Source: Bradyrhizobium hereditatis
Lineage (GTDB): Bacteria; Pseudomonadota; Alphaproteobacteria; Rhizobiales; Xanthobacteraceae
DNA length: 64,000 bases
Direction: 5' to 3'
NCBI RefSeq assembly: GCF_020329435.1
Contig: NZ_JAGKJK010000007.1
Coordinates: forward strand, 186,001-250,000
The position numbers were made by a program, and so were the translations under genes. Positions 43,775-52,472 of the stretch are shown here, piece after piece; the stretch's first letter is position 1, and each line of letters starts with the position of its first letter. Below the pieces are notes generated by a model. That model did no database searches, was not told where the DNA came from, and saw nothing but the letters and a program-made list of their open reading frames with translations.

Positions 43775-45250
43775 ATGAACACGCCAAGCTATTCCGAGGC
43801 CCTGGAGTTCGCGATCGACCGCTCGTACGAGATCAACCTAGACATGTTGAGATCGCGAAACTTGCACCTTGATTCATACAACGATTATCTCGTCGGCACA
43901 TATCCGCCTCTCAAAGCAATGGGGGACCTGAATGCCGAAAGATTGTTGAATAAGGTCGCGTCGTCAATTGATCTCTATTTTCACATTCCCTTCTGTAATC
44001 AGTATTGCACCTTTTGCCACTTCGCCAAGGAAATCAATCCATCTTCCGAACGAGTGGAACGTTATCTGGCGGCTTTGAATAAGGAGATGAGTTGGTCAGA
44101 GGCGGCGCTTGCTGGCAAAGATATTGAAACTGCGTTCTTTGGAGGTGGCACGCCCTCCTTTTTGACGAACCGTCAACTCAAAACGCTGTTTGATATGACT
44201 AATCAGCGCTTCGATTTATCGAAATCCGAAGTAAGTTTCGAGTTGCATCCCTCTCTTGTGAAGCATGCGGACGCTGCCGATTGCATATCCACTCTAATTA
44301 GAGGTGGGGTAAACCGATTTGTGCTGGGCGTGCAAAGTCTAGACCCGACTATTTTGCGCATTCTGAACCGCGGACACGGTGTAGAGGAGGTGATACAAGT
44401 CGTAAAACTGCTGAATGAGATGGGCATTGAGAATCTGTCGCTTGACCTCATGTATGGGCTGCCGCAGCAAACGCTCCGGAGCTGGTACGACTCGATTGTC
44501 GGCCTGTTGGAAATGGGAATTGAGAAGTTCAATGTATTCCCATTGATGTTCAAATCGACTGACCCCGTAGCCCGCCATTTGGCCAGAGGGCGATATCAAT
44601 TCGCGGGGGCTAAAGAGCGCATCATAATGCACTTTATGGCAGAGCACATTCTCACGAAACTCGGCTATCGCCACGGGCCGATTTTTTATTGGACTAAGAG
44701 GTCGCAGCCCCACTCCGTTCAACAACGCCGTAAGTACGATTCCTGGAATGATAACAATCTTGTCCCATTCGGGGTTGGTGGATTTGGCTACATGAGCCAG
44801 TGCCAGTTCTATAACGAAGCAGATTTGGATCGCTATCTTTCTAGGGTTGAGGCAGGCGAGAAGCCGGTATGGAAGGGAGCTGTACTCTCGCAGGACGACC
44901 TCATGCGGCGAACGTTAATGTTTGCCTTGCGAAGCAGCGGAGTGTTGCTCTCCCGCTTCAAGCGGGAGTTTGGGGTATCGGTTGAGGAATACTTTGGCCG
45001 CGAGCTTGAGATCTTAAGGGAGGCAGGTCTCGTCTGCATCTCAAAAGACGGAGTGATGTCGTTAACTGCCGCCGGCAATATCAACTCGGGCGCCGTATCA
45101 CTGCTATTCTTCTCCGACAATGTGCTTGAGCGGGTCGCGTACAACGATGGCAGGATAGCAGATAAGCGAACCGATCTGCTCGAAAAACACGACTACTCGC
45201 CCGCCGCAAGATACGGGACAAGTGCAGAAATGCAGGCTGTCTTTCGATGA
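43775..45250 (+). CDS. HemN-like radical SAM enzyme, not a canonical coproporphyrinogen oxidase
   Basis: 491 aa. Radical SAM site C74-x3-C78-x2-C81 (FCNQYCTFCHF) in the HemN context LYFHIPFC, then FFGGGTPSFL, VLGVQSLDPTILRILNRGH, LSLDLMYGLPQQT and a HemN C-terminal-like domain. It lacks the N-terminal PRYTSYPTA-F segment shared by both hemN genes here and has its own N-terminus (about 1-65), so the substrate is probably different. HemN-like enzymes include methylases, cyclopropanases and heme-degrading enzymes. The gene is visibly AT-richer than its surroundings. ATG at 43775; GGGAGTCCGAAGG upstream. The next gene overlaps its end by 29 bases, implying one operon. Confidence 0.85.
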   Translation: MNTPSYSEALEFAIDRSYEINLDMLRSRNLHLDSYNDYLVGTYPPLKAMGDLNAERLLNKVASSIDLYFHIPFCNQYCTFCHFAKEINPSSERVERYLAALNKEMSWSEAALAGKDIETAFFGGGTPSFLTNRQLKTLFDMTNQRFDLSKSEVSFELHPSLVKHADAADCISTLIRGGVNRFVLGVQSLDPTILRILNRGHGVEEVIQVVKLLNEMGIENLSLDLMYGLPQQTLRSWYDSIVGLLEMGIEKFNVFPLMFKSTDPVARHLARGRYQFAGAKERIIMHFMAEHILTKLGYRHGPIFYWTKRSQPHSVQQRRKYDSWNDNNLVPFGVGGFGYMSQCQFYNEADLDRYLSRVEAGEKPVWKGAVLSQDDLMRRTLMFALRSSGVLLSRFKREFGVSVEEYFGRELEILREAGLVCISKDGVMSLTAAGNINSGAVSLLFFSDNVLERVAYNDGRIADKRTDLLEKHDYSPAARYGTSAEMQAVFR

Positions 45251-46460
45251 AATCAGGGCGCGCTCTTCCATGGTCGCTCACTTATCCTTTTCCACTCCGA
45301 AGCCGCCGCCCAATCGGGCGCAGCAGATATTTTCTCATCTAACCGATCGCATTGACCGCGAGCAGCGAAAACGCCCGCTGGGGCTCGTCAGCAACTTTGT
45401 CGCCGATCAGCTGCCGCATCGCATTGCCGAGATCAAAGACAGTAAACGGCCAGATGAAGGGGTCAAGGCGCTTGGACGCAGCATTAACGCGATGATTGCA
45501 TCGGCTGATTATGAGGTACAGCTGCTGAATCTACCGCAGCCCGACTTCGCCATCGCCAAGACAGACATCCACTATCTCGTCAACTGTGCTTATCAGATGT
45601 CAGCGTTTGCTGGTCTTCATCCGGTAGAAGCGGAGTTGACCGTGGGAGAGGAGCTGAGCCGTCTTGCCCGATTGAGTTGTCATCGGCAGCCTAGTATTGA
45701 GGTTCTCTCGTATGAAGATATGATTCTTACAAACCCGGTGCAGAGCGATCCACGCGTATATTGCCTCGGCGCGGCCGGTGTCGAAGAGCGAGATTTTTGC
45801 TTGGGTCACCAACTCATCGAGAGCGAGCTACAGCTGGCAATCGAAGCTCTACTTGAATTGCGTGACACGGCTGAGGCGGACGCTGGCCACTGTCTTGCGG
45901 TATGCTTGGAGTGCCTTGAGTCAGCAAAGTTCATTCTGACGCGCTTTTACGAGCATATGTCACCTGACCTATTTGGCCAATTTCGTGTGTTTTACGGAAA
46001 AAACCCTTACAAGAATAGGCTTGGCCCGAGCGGCCGGTTCTCTGCGCGGATCGTGGCGGTCTCGGTGCTATTGGTCGGTGATGATCTCTTCCAACAGAAG
46101 CCGCAGTTTTATAGGGATGTATATCGGCTGTCTGAATACTATCCGCATGAATGCATTAACGAGGTGTTTCGCTGGTTGTCGCCGGGCAATGCAAGCGCGG
46201 AGCTCACGCCAGCTTGGCTAAAAGGGAAAGCGGACTTTCCCAGGTCTGCAACCATTTCACCCGTCATCAAACGCCATGGTAATGAAATCGCAAAGCTATG
46301 CGCGTCTTGTGTTTATGCGCTGGATCAGTTTACGCGGATGCACCGTATTACTGCCTTAAAATATACGGTCGAACCGGGTCGTCCAATTGTCGGAGTTGAG
46401 GCGTCTGAAAGTGTTGAGGCTGTTCTTTCACAGCGGCTGTTGACCGGGGCGCGTTTCTAA
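45222..46460 (+). CDS. PrnB/DUF1864-like protein (heme-dependent dioxygenase superfamily)
   Basis: 412 aa (about 396 if the ATG at 45270 is used). Two blocks resemble monodechloroaminopyrrolnitrin synthase PrnB from memory: IEVLSYEDMILTNPVQSDPR followed by a helix IESELQLAIEALLEL, and MSPDLFGQFRVFYGKNPYKN leading to RLGPSGRFSARI (PrnB: ISP-VFYDELRPFYEP ... YLGPGAVEMPL). PrnB belongs to the indoleamine/tryptophan dioxygenase fold and rearranges chlorinated tryptophan. Several histidines could serve as heme ligand; I cannot say which. Similarity is remote, so the catalytic role is inference. Operonic with the radical SAM gene. Confidence 0.6.
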   Translation: MQKCRLSFDEIRARSSMVAHLSFSTPKPPPNRAQQIFSHLTDRIDREQRKRPLGLVSNFVADQLPHRIAEIKDSKRPDEGVKALGRSINAMIASADYEVQLLNLPQPDFAIAKTDIHYLVNCAYQMSAFAGLHPVEAELTVGEELSRLARLSCHRQPSIEVLSYEDMILTNPVQSDPRVYCLGAAGVEERDFCLGHQLIESELQLAIEALLELRDTAEADAGHCLAVCLECLESAKFILTRFYEHMSPDLFGQFRVFYGKNPYKNRLGPSGRFSARIVAVSVLLVGDDLFQQKPQFYRDVYRLSEYYPHECINEVFRWLSPGNASAELTPAWLKGKADFPRSATISPVIKRHGNEIAKLCASCVYALDQFTRMHRITALKYTVEPGRPIVGVEASESVEAVLSQRLLTGARF

Positions 46461-46516
46461 GCTGACGGTGTGCGTCAGGCGTGTGGTGTCCGACATCGGT
46501 CGAAAGGTGATGTGCG

Positions 46517-47044
46517 ATGTCCAAAGAAAGGGTGATCTTTCGTCGGTTTGAGTCGGGGGATACTGATGATGTGTGGCATATGCACAGAAGCGCATCGGAG
46601 GATGTTGGTGTGCGCGGCCCTGAAGGGGCGTGGGAGGATGATCTACGCAACATTAGGGAAGTATATATCGCGTCAGGCGGAGACTTCGTGGTTGCGCATA
46701 TTGGTTCCCAGCTCGTTGCTATGGGCGGATTGAAACCTATTGGCGGTGATGTCGTAGAGCTGAAGCGGATGCGAGTCGATCCCACCTTTCAACGACGTGG
46801 GCTTGGGAGGCGAATTCTTAATGAATTGGAATTGCGAGCCGGTGCTCTAGGGTTCAAGTGGATAATTCTTGACACGACAAAGATCCAGGTAGGGGCTCAA
46901 AGACTTTACGACACCGCTGGCTACATTCGCCGCAAGGAAGGGATGTTGCATGGATATGCAGTGATCTTCTACGCTAAGCGGCTCACCGGCCGGGATGACC
47001 CACCTGACGACATTGCGAGCGTGGAAATCCAAATCCACTCTTGA
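46517..47044 (+). CDS. GNAT family N-acetyltransferase
   Basis: 175 aa. The acetyl-CoA loop is in VVELKRMRVDPTFQRRGLGRRI (Q92-R-R-G-L-G), preceded by VVAHIGSQLVAMGGLKPI and followed by LDTTKIQVGAQRLYDTAGYIRR, a typical GNAT core. AAAGGTGATG precedes the ATG. Third gene of the AT-richer cassette, 56 bases after the PrnB-like gene; it may modify the cassette product or give self-protection. Substrate unknown. Confidence 0.85.
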   Translation: MSKERVIFRRFESGDTDDVWHMHRSASEDVGVRGPEGAWEDDLRNIREVYIASGGDFVVAHIGSQLVAMGGLKPIGGDVVELKRMRVDPTFQRRGLGRRILNELELRAGALGFKWIILDTTKIQVGAQRLYDTAGYIRRKEGMLHGYAVIFYAKRLTGRDDPPDDIASVEIQIHS

Positions 47045-47420
47045 GAGGCCAGCTTCGTGAAAACTTAAAGAAGGTGAAGGCGCCGGATTTCGGCGCGCGA
47101 CGACGAAGAGAAGCGCGTAGGGTGAGCTCGACGAGTAGAGAGGTGGCGATATCCTCCTATAGCATGATGTTTAGCTATGAGGCAGTGTCGAACAGAGACT
47201 TGGTTATGCAGATGCTGCGGCCGCACACCGTGCGTCCGTTCGGCTTCGCGTCATTTGAACGGCAGACTGATCGCAAAGTCACCGAGCTCTAGCCAGCAGC
47301 TTGCTTGCGCTTCTGATCGAATGCGTGCCGTTTCCTCGGCTCTCATCGCGCTTGCGTGACGTATTTGAGCGCGTCTTCTGGAACCGGCCTGGCATCTCTC
47401 AAGTGTTTCACGTGTGGTGT
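47045..47420. other. Gap upstream of hupS
   Basis: About 375 bases without a gene. A short open frame (47041..47292) ends ERQTDRKVTEL but lacks support. No TGT-N10-ACA NifA site was found by eye in 47160-47420. Confidence 0.45.
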
Positions 47421-47436
47421 TGGCCTGCTTCTTGCT
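47421..47436 (+). promoter_or_regulatory. Sigma-54 (-24/-12) promoter of the hup operon
   Basis: TGGCCTGCTTCTTGCT: GG and GC are exactly 10 bases apart and the TTGCT element is consensus; the -24 half differs from TGGCAC at two bases. Transcription would start near 47447, about 60 bases before hupS. Sigma-54 control of hupSL (by NifA or HoxA) is established in rhizobia; which activator acts here cannot be read from the sequence. Confidence 0.75.
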
Positions 47437-47507
47437 ATCAGAGCGCCAGTAAGTCGTGGATAACTGTCGAACGGGCGGGCTGAATAGCCAACAGCGTGGA
47501 AGGGTTT

Positions 47508-48599
47508 ATGGGCGGGGCAACGGAAACGTTTTACAGCGTCATCAGACGTCAGGGTATCACACGTCGCAGTTTCCACAAATTCTGCAGTTTGACGGCAACG
47601 AGCCTCGGGCTCGGTCCGCTTGCGGCAAGCCAGATTGCCAACGCGCTGGAGACAAAACCGCGTGTGCCCGTGATCTGGATGCACGGGCTCGAATGCACAT
47701 GCTGCTCGGAAAGCTTTATCCGTTCGGCCCATCCGCTGGCCAAAGACGTGGTGCTGTCGATGATCTCGTTGGATTATGACGATCCAATCATGGCGGCGGC
47801 AGGACACCAGGCCGAAGCCATCCTTGAGGAGACCCGCGCCAAGTACAAAGGCCAGTATGTGCTTGCGGTCGAAGGTAATCCTCCGCTTAACGAAGGCGGC
47901 ATGTTCTGCATTGATGGCGGCAAGCCGTTCGTCGAAAAGCTTAAGGCGATGGCGGCAGATTCCATCGTGATCATCGCTTGGGGGACTTGTGCTTCCTGGG
48001 GTTGCGTGCAGGCAGCTAAGCCCAACCCGACTCAGGCGACCCCGATTGATAAAGTGATCACGAACAAACCGATCATCAAGGTGCCCGGCTGCCCGCCCAT
48101 CGCAGAGGTAATGACCGCCTTGGTGACCTTCATCACCACGTTCGGGAAGCTTCCCGAGCTCGACCGCCAAGGGCGTCCAAAGATGTTCTATTCTCAGCGG
48201 ATCCACGACAAGTGCTATCGGCGCCCCCATTTCGACGCCGGCCAGTTTGTCGAGAGGTGGGACGACGAGTCCGCGCGCAAGGGCTATTGCCTCTACAAGA
48301 TGGGATGCAAGGGGCCCACCACCTACAACGCCTGCTCGGCCGTTCGGTGGAACGGCGGCGTTTCCTTTCCGATCCAATCCGGCCACGGCTGCTTCGGCTG
48401 CTCGGAAGACGGCTTCTGGGACAAGGGCTCATTTTACGATCGACTGACGACCATCAAGCAATTCGGCATCGAGGCCAACGCCGATCAGATTGGCATGGCC
48501 GCTGCCGGCGCGGTCGGCCTAGCCGTTGCCACGCACGCGGCGGTCACGGCCGCGAAGCGGCTGACCCGTAAACCTGGCCGCGTAGCTCAGGAAAAATAA
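47508..48599 (+). CDS. hupS: Uptake [NiFe]-hydrogenase small subunit HupS
   Basis: 363 aa. Tat signal RRSFHKF (19-25) followed by a hydrophobic stretch ending ANALE; mature protein begins near KPRVPVIWMHG. Iron-sulfur ligands in LECTCCSES, WGTCASWGCV, VPGCPP, HDKCYRRPHF, CLYKMGCKGP and CFGCSEDGFWD. A C-terminal hydrophobic helix (about 323-345) anchors it to the membrane. ATG 47508 matches the B. japonicum start; a GTG four codons earlier is less likely, as it overlaps the GGAAGGG site. Confidence 0.97.
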   Translation: MGGATETFYSVIRRQGITRRSFHKFCSLTATSLGLGPLAASQIANALETKPRVPVIWMHGLECTCCSESFIRSAHPLAKDVVLSMISLDYDDPIMAAAGHQAEAILEETRAKYKGQYVLAVEGNPPLNEGGMFCIDGGKPFVEKLKAMAADSIVIIAWGTCASWGCVQAAKPNPTQATPIDKVITNKPIIKVPGCPPIAEVMTALVTFITTFGKLPELDRQGRPKMFYSQRIHDKCYRRPHFDAGQFVERWDDESARKGYCLYKMGCKGPTTYNACSAVRWNGGVSFPIQSGHGCFGCSEDGFWDKGSFYDRLTTIKQFGIEANADQIGMAAAGAVGLAVATHAAVTAAKRLTRKPGRVAQEK

Positions 48600-48620
48600 C
48601 TAATTCAGGGAAGGACAACA

Positions 48621-50411
48621 ATGGGCGCCCAGACACCCAATGGGTTCAAGCTCGATAATTCCGGCAAACGCATTGTCGTCGATCCGCTGACCCGGGTCGA
48701 AGGCCATCTCCGCGTCGAGGCCAATCTTGATTCCGATAATGTAATCTGCAACGCGGTCTCATCCGGAACCATGTGGCGCGGCATCGAGACGATCCTGCGT
48801 GGACGCGATCCTCGCGATGCCTGGGCGTTCACCGAGCGGATTTGCGGCGTCTGCACCGGCACGCATGCGCTCACCTCGGTGCGCGCGGTAGAGAACGCGC
48901 TAGGTATCATCATTCCTGAGAATGCTAATTCGATCCGCAATATCATGCAGCTCTGCTTGCAGGTGCACGATCATCTTGTGCACTTCTATCACCTGCACTC
49001 GCTGGATTGGGTCGACGTGATTTCCGCCCTCAAGGCCGATCCCAAAGGGACCTCTGCGTTGGCGCAATCGATCTCCTCCTGGCCGCTATCATCGCCAGGC
49101 TATTTCAAGCATCTGCAGATCAGGCTGACAAAGTTCGTTGAATCAGGACAGCTCGGCCCGTTTAAGAATGCCTATTGGGGGCATCCGGCCTACAAGCTTC
49201 CGCCGGAAGCGAACCTGATGGCCTTAGCGCACTATCTGGAAGCGCTGGACTTCCAGAAGGACATCGTCAAGATCCACGCCATCTATGGCGGCAAGAACCC
49301 GCATCCGAATTGGTTGGTCGGTGGCGTGGCCTGCGCCATCAATGTCGATGGTACCGGTGCAGTGGGTGCCATCAATATGGAGCGGCTAAACCTGGTATCC
49401 TCGATCATTGGCCGTGCGATCGAATTCGTCGAGCAGGTTTATCTGCCCGACGTTGCCGTGATTGGCTCCTTCTACAAGGACTGGCTCTATGGCTGCGGTC
49501 TCTCGGGTAAGAGCGTAATGTCCTATGGCGACATTCCCGAGAACGCCAATGATTATTCCGCGAAAAACCTCAAGCAGCCGCGCGGCGTGATCCTCAATGG
49601 CAATTTCAGCGAAGTTCTGCCGATCGATCACGGCGATCCCGAGCAGATCCAGGAGTTCGTCGCTCATTCCTGGTACAAGTATCCCGATGAAACCAGGGGG
49701 CTGCATCCCTGGGATGGTATAACCGAGCCGAATTTCCGGCTCGGGCCCAACGTTAAGGGCACCAGGACCGACATCAAGGAGCTCGACGAGGGCGGCAAAT
49801 ATTCCTGGATCAAGGCGCCTCGCTGGCGCGGCAACGCCGTCGAGGTGGGACCGCTGGCGCGATACCTCATAGGTCACGCACAAGGCAAAGTGGAGTTCAA
49901 GGAGCCGACCGAGAAGCTGATGAAGAGACTCGATCTTCCTTTCGCTGCACTCTTCTCGACGCTCGGCCGCACTGCGGCGCGTGCGCTCGAATGCCAATGG
50001 GCCGCGCACCAGATGCGCTATTTCCAGGACAAGCTTATGGCGCATATCAAAGCGGGTGACACCGCTACCGCCAACGTCGATAAATGGAAGCCGGAGAGCT
50101 GGCCGAAGGAAGCCAAGGGCTACGGTTTCACCGAGGCGCCGCGTGGTGCGCTCGGGCACTGGATCAAGATCAAGGAGACCAAGATCGACAACTATCAATG
50201 CGTCGTGCCGACGACATGGAACGGCTCGCCACGTGATCCAAAGGGCAATATCGGTGCATTTGAGGCCGCCCTTGTGGATACGCCGATCGCTGATCCGGAG
50301 AAGCCGCTGGAAATCCTGCGCACGATCCATTCTTTTGATCCATGCCTGGCCTGCTCGACCCATGTGATGGGGCCGGATGGCCAGGAAATGGCAACGGTCA
50401 AGGTCCGCTAG
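48621..50411 (+). CDS. hupL: Uptake [NiFe]-hydrogenase large subunit HupL
   Basis: 596 aa. Nickel-site cysteines: RICGVCTGTH (C75, C78) and DPCLACSTH (C575, C578). After H581 there remain 15 residues (VMG...VKVR) that HupD should remove after nickel insertion. RVEGHLRVE at the N-terminus is also conserved. Oxidises H2 from nitrogenase. GGGAAGGACAAC precedes the ATG; 10 bases to hupC. Confidence 0.98.
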   Translation: MGAQTPNGFKLDNSGKRIVVDPLTRVEGHLRVEANLDSDNVICNAVSSGTMWRGIETILRGRDPRDAWAFTERICGVCTGTHALTSVRAVENALGIIIPENANSIRNIMQLCLQVHDHLVHFYHLHSLDWVDVISALKADPKGTSALAQSISSWPLSSPGYFKHLQIRLTKFVESGQLGPFKNAYWGHPAYKLPPEANLMALAHYLEALDFQKDIVKIHAIYGGKNPHPNWLVGGVACAINVDGTGAVGAINMERLNLVSSIIGRAIEFVEQVYLPDVAVIGSFYKDWLYGCGLSGKSVMSYGDIPENANDYSAKNLKQPRGVILNGNFSEVLPIDHGDPEQIQEFVAHSWYKYPDETRGLHPWDGITEPNFRLGPNVKGTRTDIKELDEGGKYSWIKAPRWRGNAVEVGPLARYLIGHAQGKVEFKEPTEKLMKRLDLPFAALFSTLGRTAARALECQWAAHQMRYFQDKLMAHIKAGDTATANVDKWKPESWPKEAKGYGFTEAPRGALGHWIKIKETKIDNYQCVVPTTWNGSPRDPKGNIGAFEAALVDTPIADPEKPLEILRTIHSFDPCLACSTHVMGPDGQEMATVKVR

Positions 50412-50421
50412 GGGAGGCGGC

Positions 50422-51150
50422 ATGTTGGACAAATCTCTGCAAGCGCTAACCGCCGCTGTCACGCTCGACCCCGTGCGCTCCAGCAGCAGCGAGCGTGGCG
50501 TCGTCTACGTCTACGAGGCGCCCGTGCGGCTGTGGCATTGGATCAACGCGGCGGCAATCCTGGTGTTGAGCCTCAGCGGCTATTTCATCGGCAGTGCGAT
50601 ACCAACCATGCCCGGAGAGACAAGCGACAATTTCCTGTTCGGCTATATCCGTTTTGCGCATTACCTCACAGCCTATGTGCTCACGCTCGGCTTCCTCTTG
50701 CGCATTTACTGGGCGATCGTGGGAAACCCCTATGCTAAGCAGATTTTCTACGTGCCGCTCTGGCGCAAGAGCTATTGGCGCGAGGTGTGGCACGAGATTC
50801 GCTGGTACGCTTTCGTTGCGGCCGAGCCGAAAGAATACGTCGCGCACAATCCGTTGGCCCAGTTTGCAATGTTCTTCATGTTTACGCTGACGATCGCATT
50901 CATGATCGTCACCGGCTTTGCACTGTACGCGCAGGGCACCGGCAACGACAGCTGGCAGTACAGGCTGTTCGGCTGGGTGTTTTCGATTTGGCCGAACAGC
51001 CAGGACGTCCACACCTGGCATCATCTCGGCCTGTGGATGATCATGACATTTGCGCTCATCCACATCTATACAGCAGTTCGCGAAGAGATCGTGTCGCGCC
51101 AGAGCATCGTCTCCTCGATCATTTTCGGCGAGCGCGAATTCCGCGATTGA
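50422..51150 (+). CDS. hupC: Hydrogenase cytochrome b subunit HupC
   Basis: 242 aa, four membrane helices. Heme b histidines are in APVRLWHWINAAAI, IRFAHYLTAYVLTL and DVHTWHHLGLWMI. Passes electrons from HupSL to the quinone pool. GGGGAGGCGGC lies just before the ATG; an upstream in-frame ATG lies inside hupL and is rejected. Confidence 0.96.
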   Translation: MLDKSLQALTAAVTLDPVRSSSSERGVVYVYEAPVRLWHWINAAAILVLSLSGYFIGSAIPTMPGETSDNFLFGYIRFAHYLTAYVLTLGFLLRIYWAIVGNPYAKQIFYVPLWRKSYWREVWHEIRWYAFVAAEPKEYVAHNPLAQFAMFFMFTLTIAFMIVTGFALYAQGTGNDSWQYRLFGWVFSIWPNSQDVHTWHHLGLWMIMTFALIHIYTAVREEIVSRQSIVSSIIFGEREFRD

Positions 51151-51156
51151 TTGACG

Positions 51157-51747
51157 ATGCAGATGCCAACTCCGGAGAACACCAAACGAATCCTGGTGCT
51201 CGGCATCGGCAATATCCTGTGGGCCGATGAGGGGTTCGGCGTTCGGGTGGTGGAGCAGTTCCACCGCCGCTACGCCGTCCCTGGCAATGTCACCATGCTC
51301 GATGGCGGCACGCAGGGGCTCTACCTCGTCAACTTTCTCCAGGAGGTCGATTGCCTGATCGCGTTCGATGCCATCGATTATGGACTCGCGCCCGGGCACT
51401 TGAAGCTCGTGCGAGATGAGGAGGTGCCGAAATTCACCGGCGCCAAGAAGGTGAGCCTGCATCAGACCGGTTTCCAGGAGGTCTTAAGTGCGGCCAACCT
51501 CCTTGGCCGCTGCCCGCGAGAGCTCGCTCTAATCGGCTGTCAGCCACTTAATATGGAGAATTGGGGCGGGCCGCTGACGGCTCCGGTGCGCACTCAGATT
51601 GCGCCTGCGATCGAACTGGCTTGCGAACTGCTGGCGCAGTGGGGTTCTCCGGCAAAACTGCGGACCGCGCCGCTACCTCAGTCGGATCGTCTGCTCGCGA
51701 ACGATATCGACCACGCAAACTATGAGAGGAGGGGGCGACCGATCTAG
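51157..51747 (+). CDS. hupD: Hydrogenase maturation endopeptidase HupD
   Basis: 196 aa. ILVLGIGNILWADEGFGVRV (acidic Ni ligand), DGGTQGLYLV, AFDAIDYGLAPG and the histidine in SLHQTGFQEVL match the HyaD/HybD protease that clips the HupL tail. Six bases after hupC. Confidence 0.95.
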   Translation: MQMPTPENTKRILVLGIGNILWADEGFGVRVVEQFHRRYAVPGNVTMLDGGTQGLYLVNFLQEVDCLIAFDAIDYGLAPGHLKLVRDEEVPKFTGAKKVSLHQTGFQEVLSAANLLGRCPRELALIGCQPLNMENWGGPLTAPVRTQIAPAIELACELLAQWGSPAKLRTAPLPQSDRLLANDIDHANYERRGRPI

Positions 51748-51763
51748 CGGCTCGCGGATTACC

Positions 51764-52054
51764 ATGTGCCTTGGCTTGCCAATGACGATTATTGAGACCG
51801 ACGGCATGTCGGCGCTTTGCGAATATGGCGATGAACGGCGGCACGTCTCAGTCATGCTGCTCTCCGAGCCGCCGGTCGGTGCCAAGGTGCTTGTCCATAT
51901 CGATACCGCGGTGCGGCTCTTGGATGACGACGAAGCTCGGCTGATTGCGGACGCGCTTGAGGGCCTTTATGCGGCCCTCAATGACCATGATTGCGATCTT
52001 TTCTTTGCAGATTTGATCGCTCAAGAGCCGCAATTGCCCGAGTACCTGCGCTAG
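51764..52054 (+). CDS. hupF: HupF, HypC-family hydrogenase chaperone
   Basis: 96 aa. Starts MCLGLPMTIIETDGMSALCEYGD with the essential Cys2 of HypC-type proteins, then VLVHIDTAVRLLDDDEARLIADALEGL. In rhizobia HupF protects HupL during aerobic maturation; the true HypC lies at 58724. Shifted start in a longer open frame is rejected because Cys2 must be at the N-terminus. Confidence 0.93.
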   Translation: MCLGLPMTIIETDGMSALCEYGDERRHVSVMLLSEPPVGAKVLVHIDTAVRLLDDDEARLIADALEGLYAALNDHDCDLFFADLIAQEPQLPEYLR

Positions 52055-52472
52055 CCCGGTGCCGCCTCCCGGTCACTGCCTGCCCATCTTTGCCCATATC
52101 AGCGGAATCCGAATTTGAAGCCGAAACAAGCTTCACGAGGAATATCTCGAGCGGGTGCTGATCCGAGCGGGAACGCAATCGCGGAAGAGCAACGATTGGC
52201 ACGTCCCTTGCTACACCTCATCCAGCAGAACCATGGAATATCAGAGTGGCGGCTAATGGACCTTCAGTCCGGGAAACATGATCTGACGCGGCTCCGTCTG
52301 TTCGAGGTGGGGACCGCAAGCGTCCCACAAGCGCGAGACACTCGGCATGATCGCCAAGATCCGGGAGATCTCTATCGACCGCATTTCGAAGCTCATTGAT
52401 CGCCCGCGCGCCAATGGCGCGTTCGTGGACATAAGTATCATCCCTCTCAGCACACCATCGGAACGTCGCATT
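52055..52472. other. Unassigned segment where hupG would be expected
   Basis: About 420 bases between hupF and hupH. No frame shows the HupG/HyaE thioredoxin-like pattern (FFAGDP, VVLPEL, WP-LVVLR-GEYVG). The last 126 bases form an in-frame extension of hupH (from ATG 52347) with no family similarity. Nothing else recognised. Confidence 0.6.
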
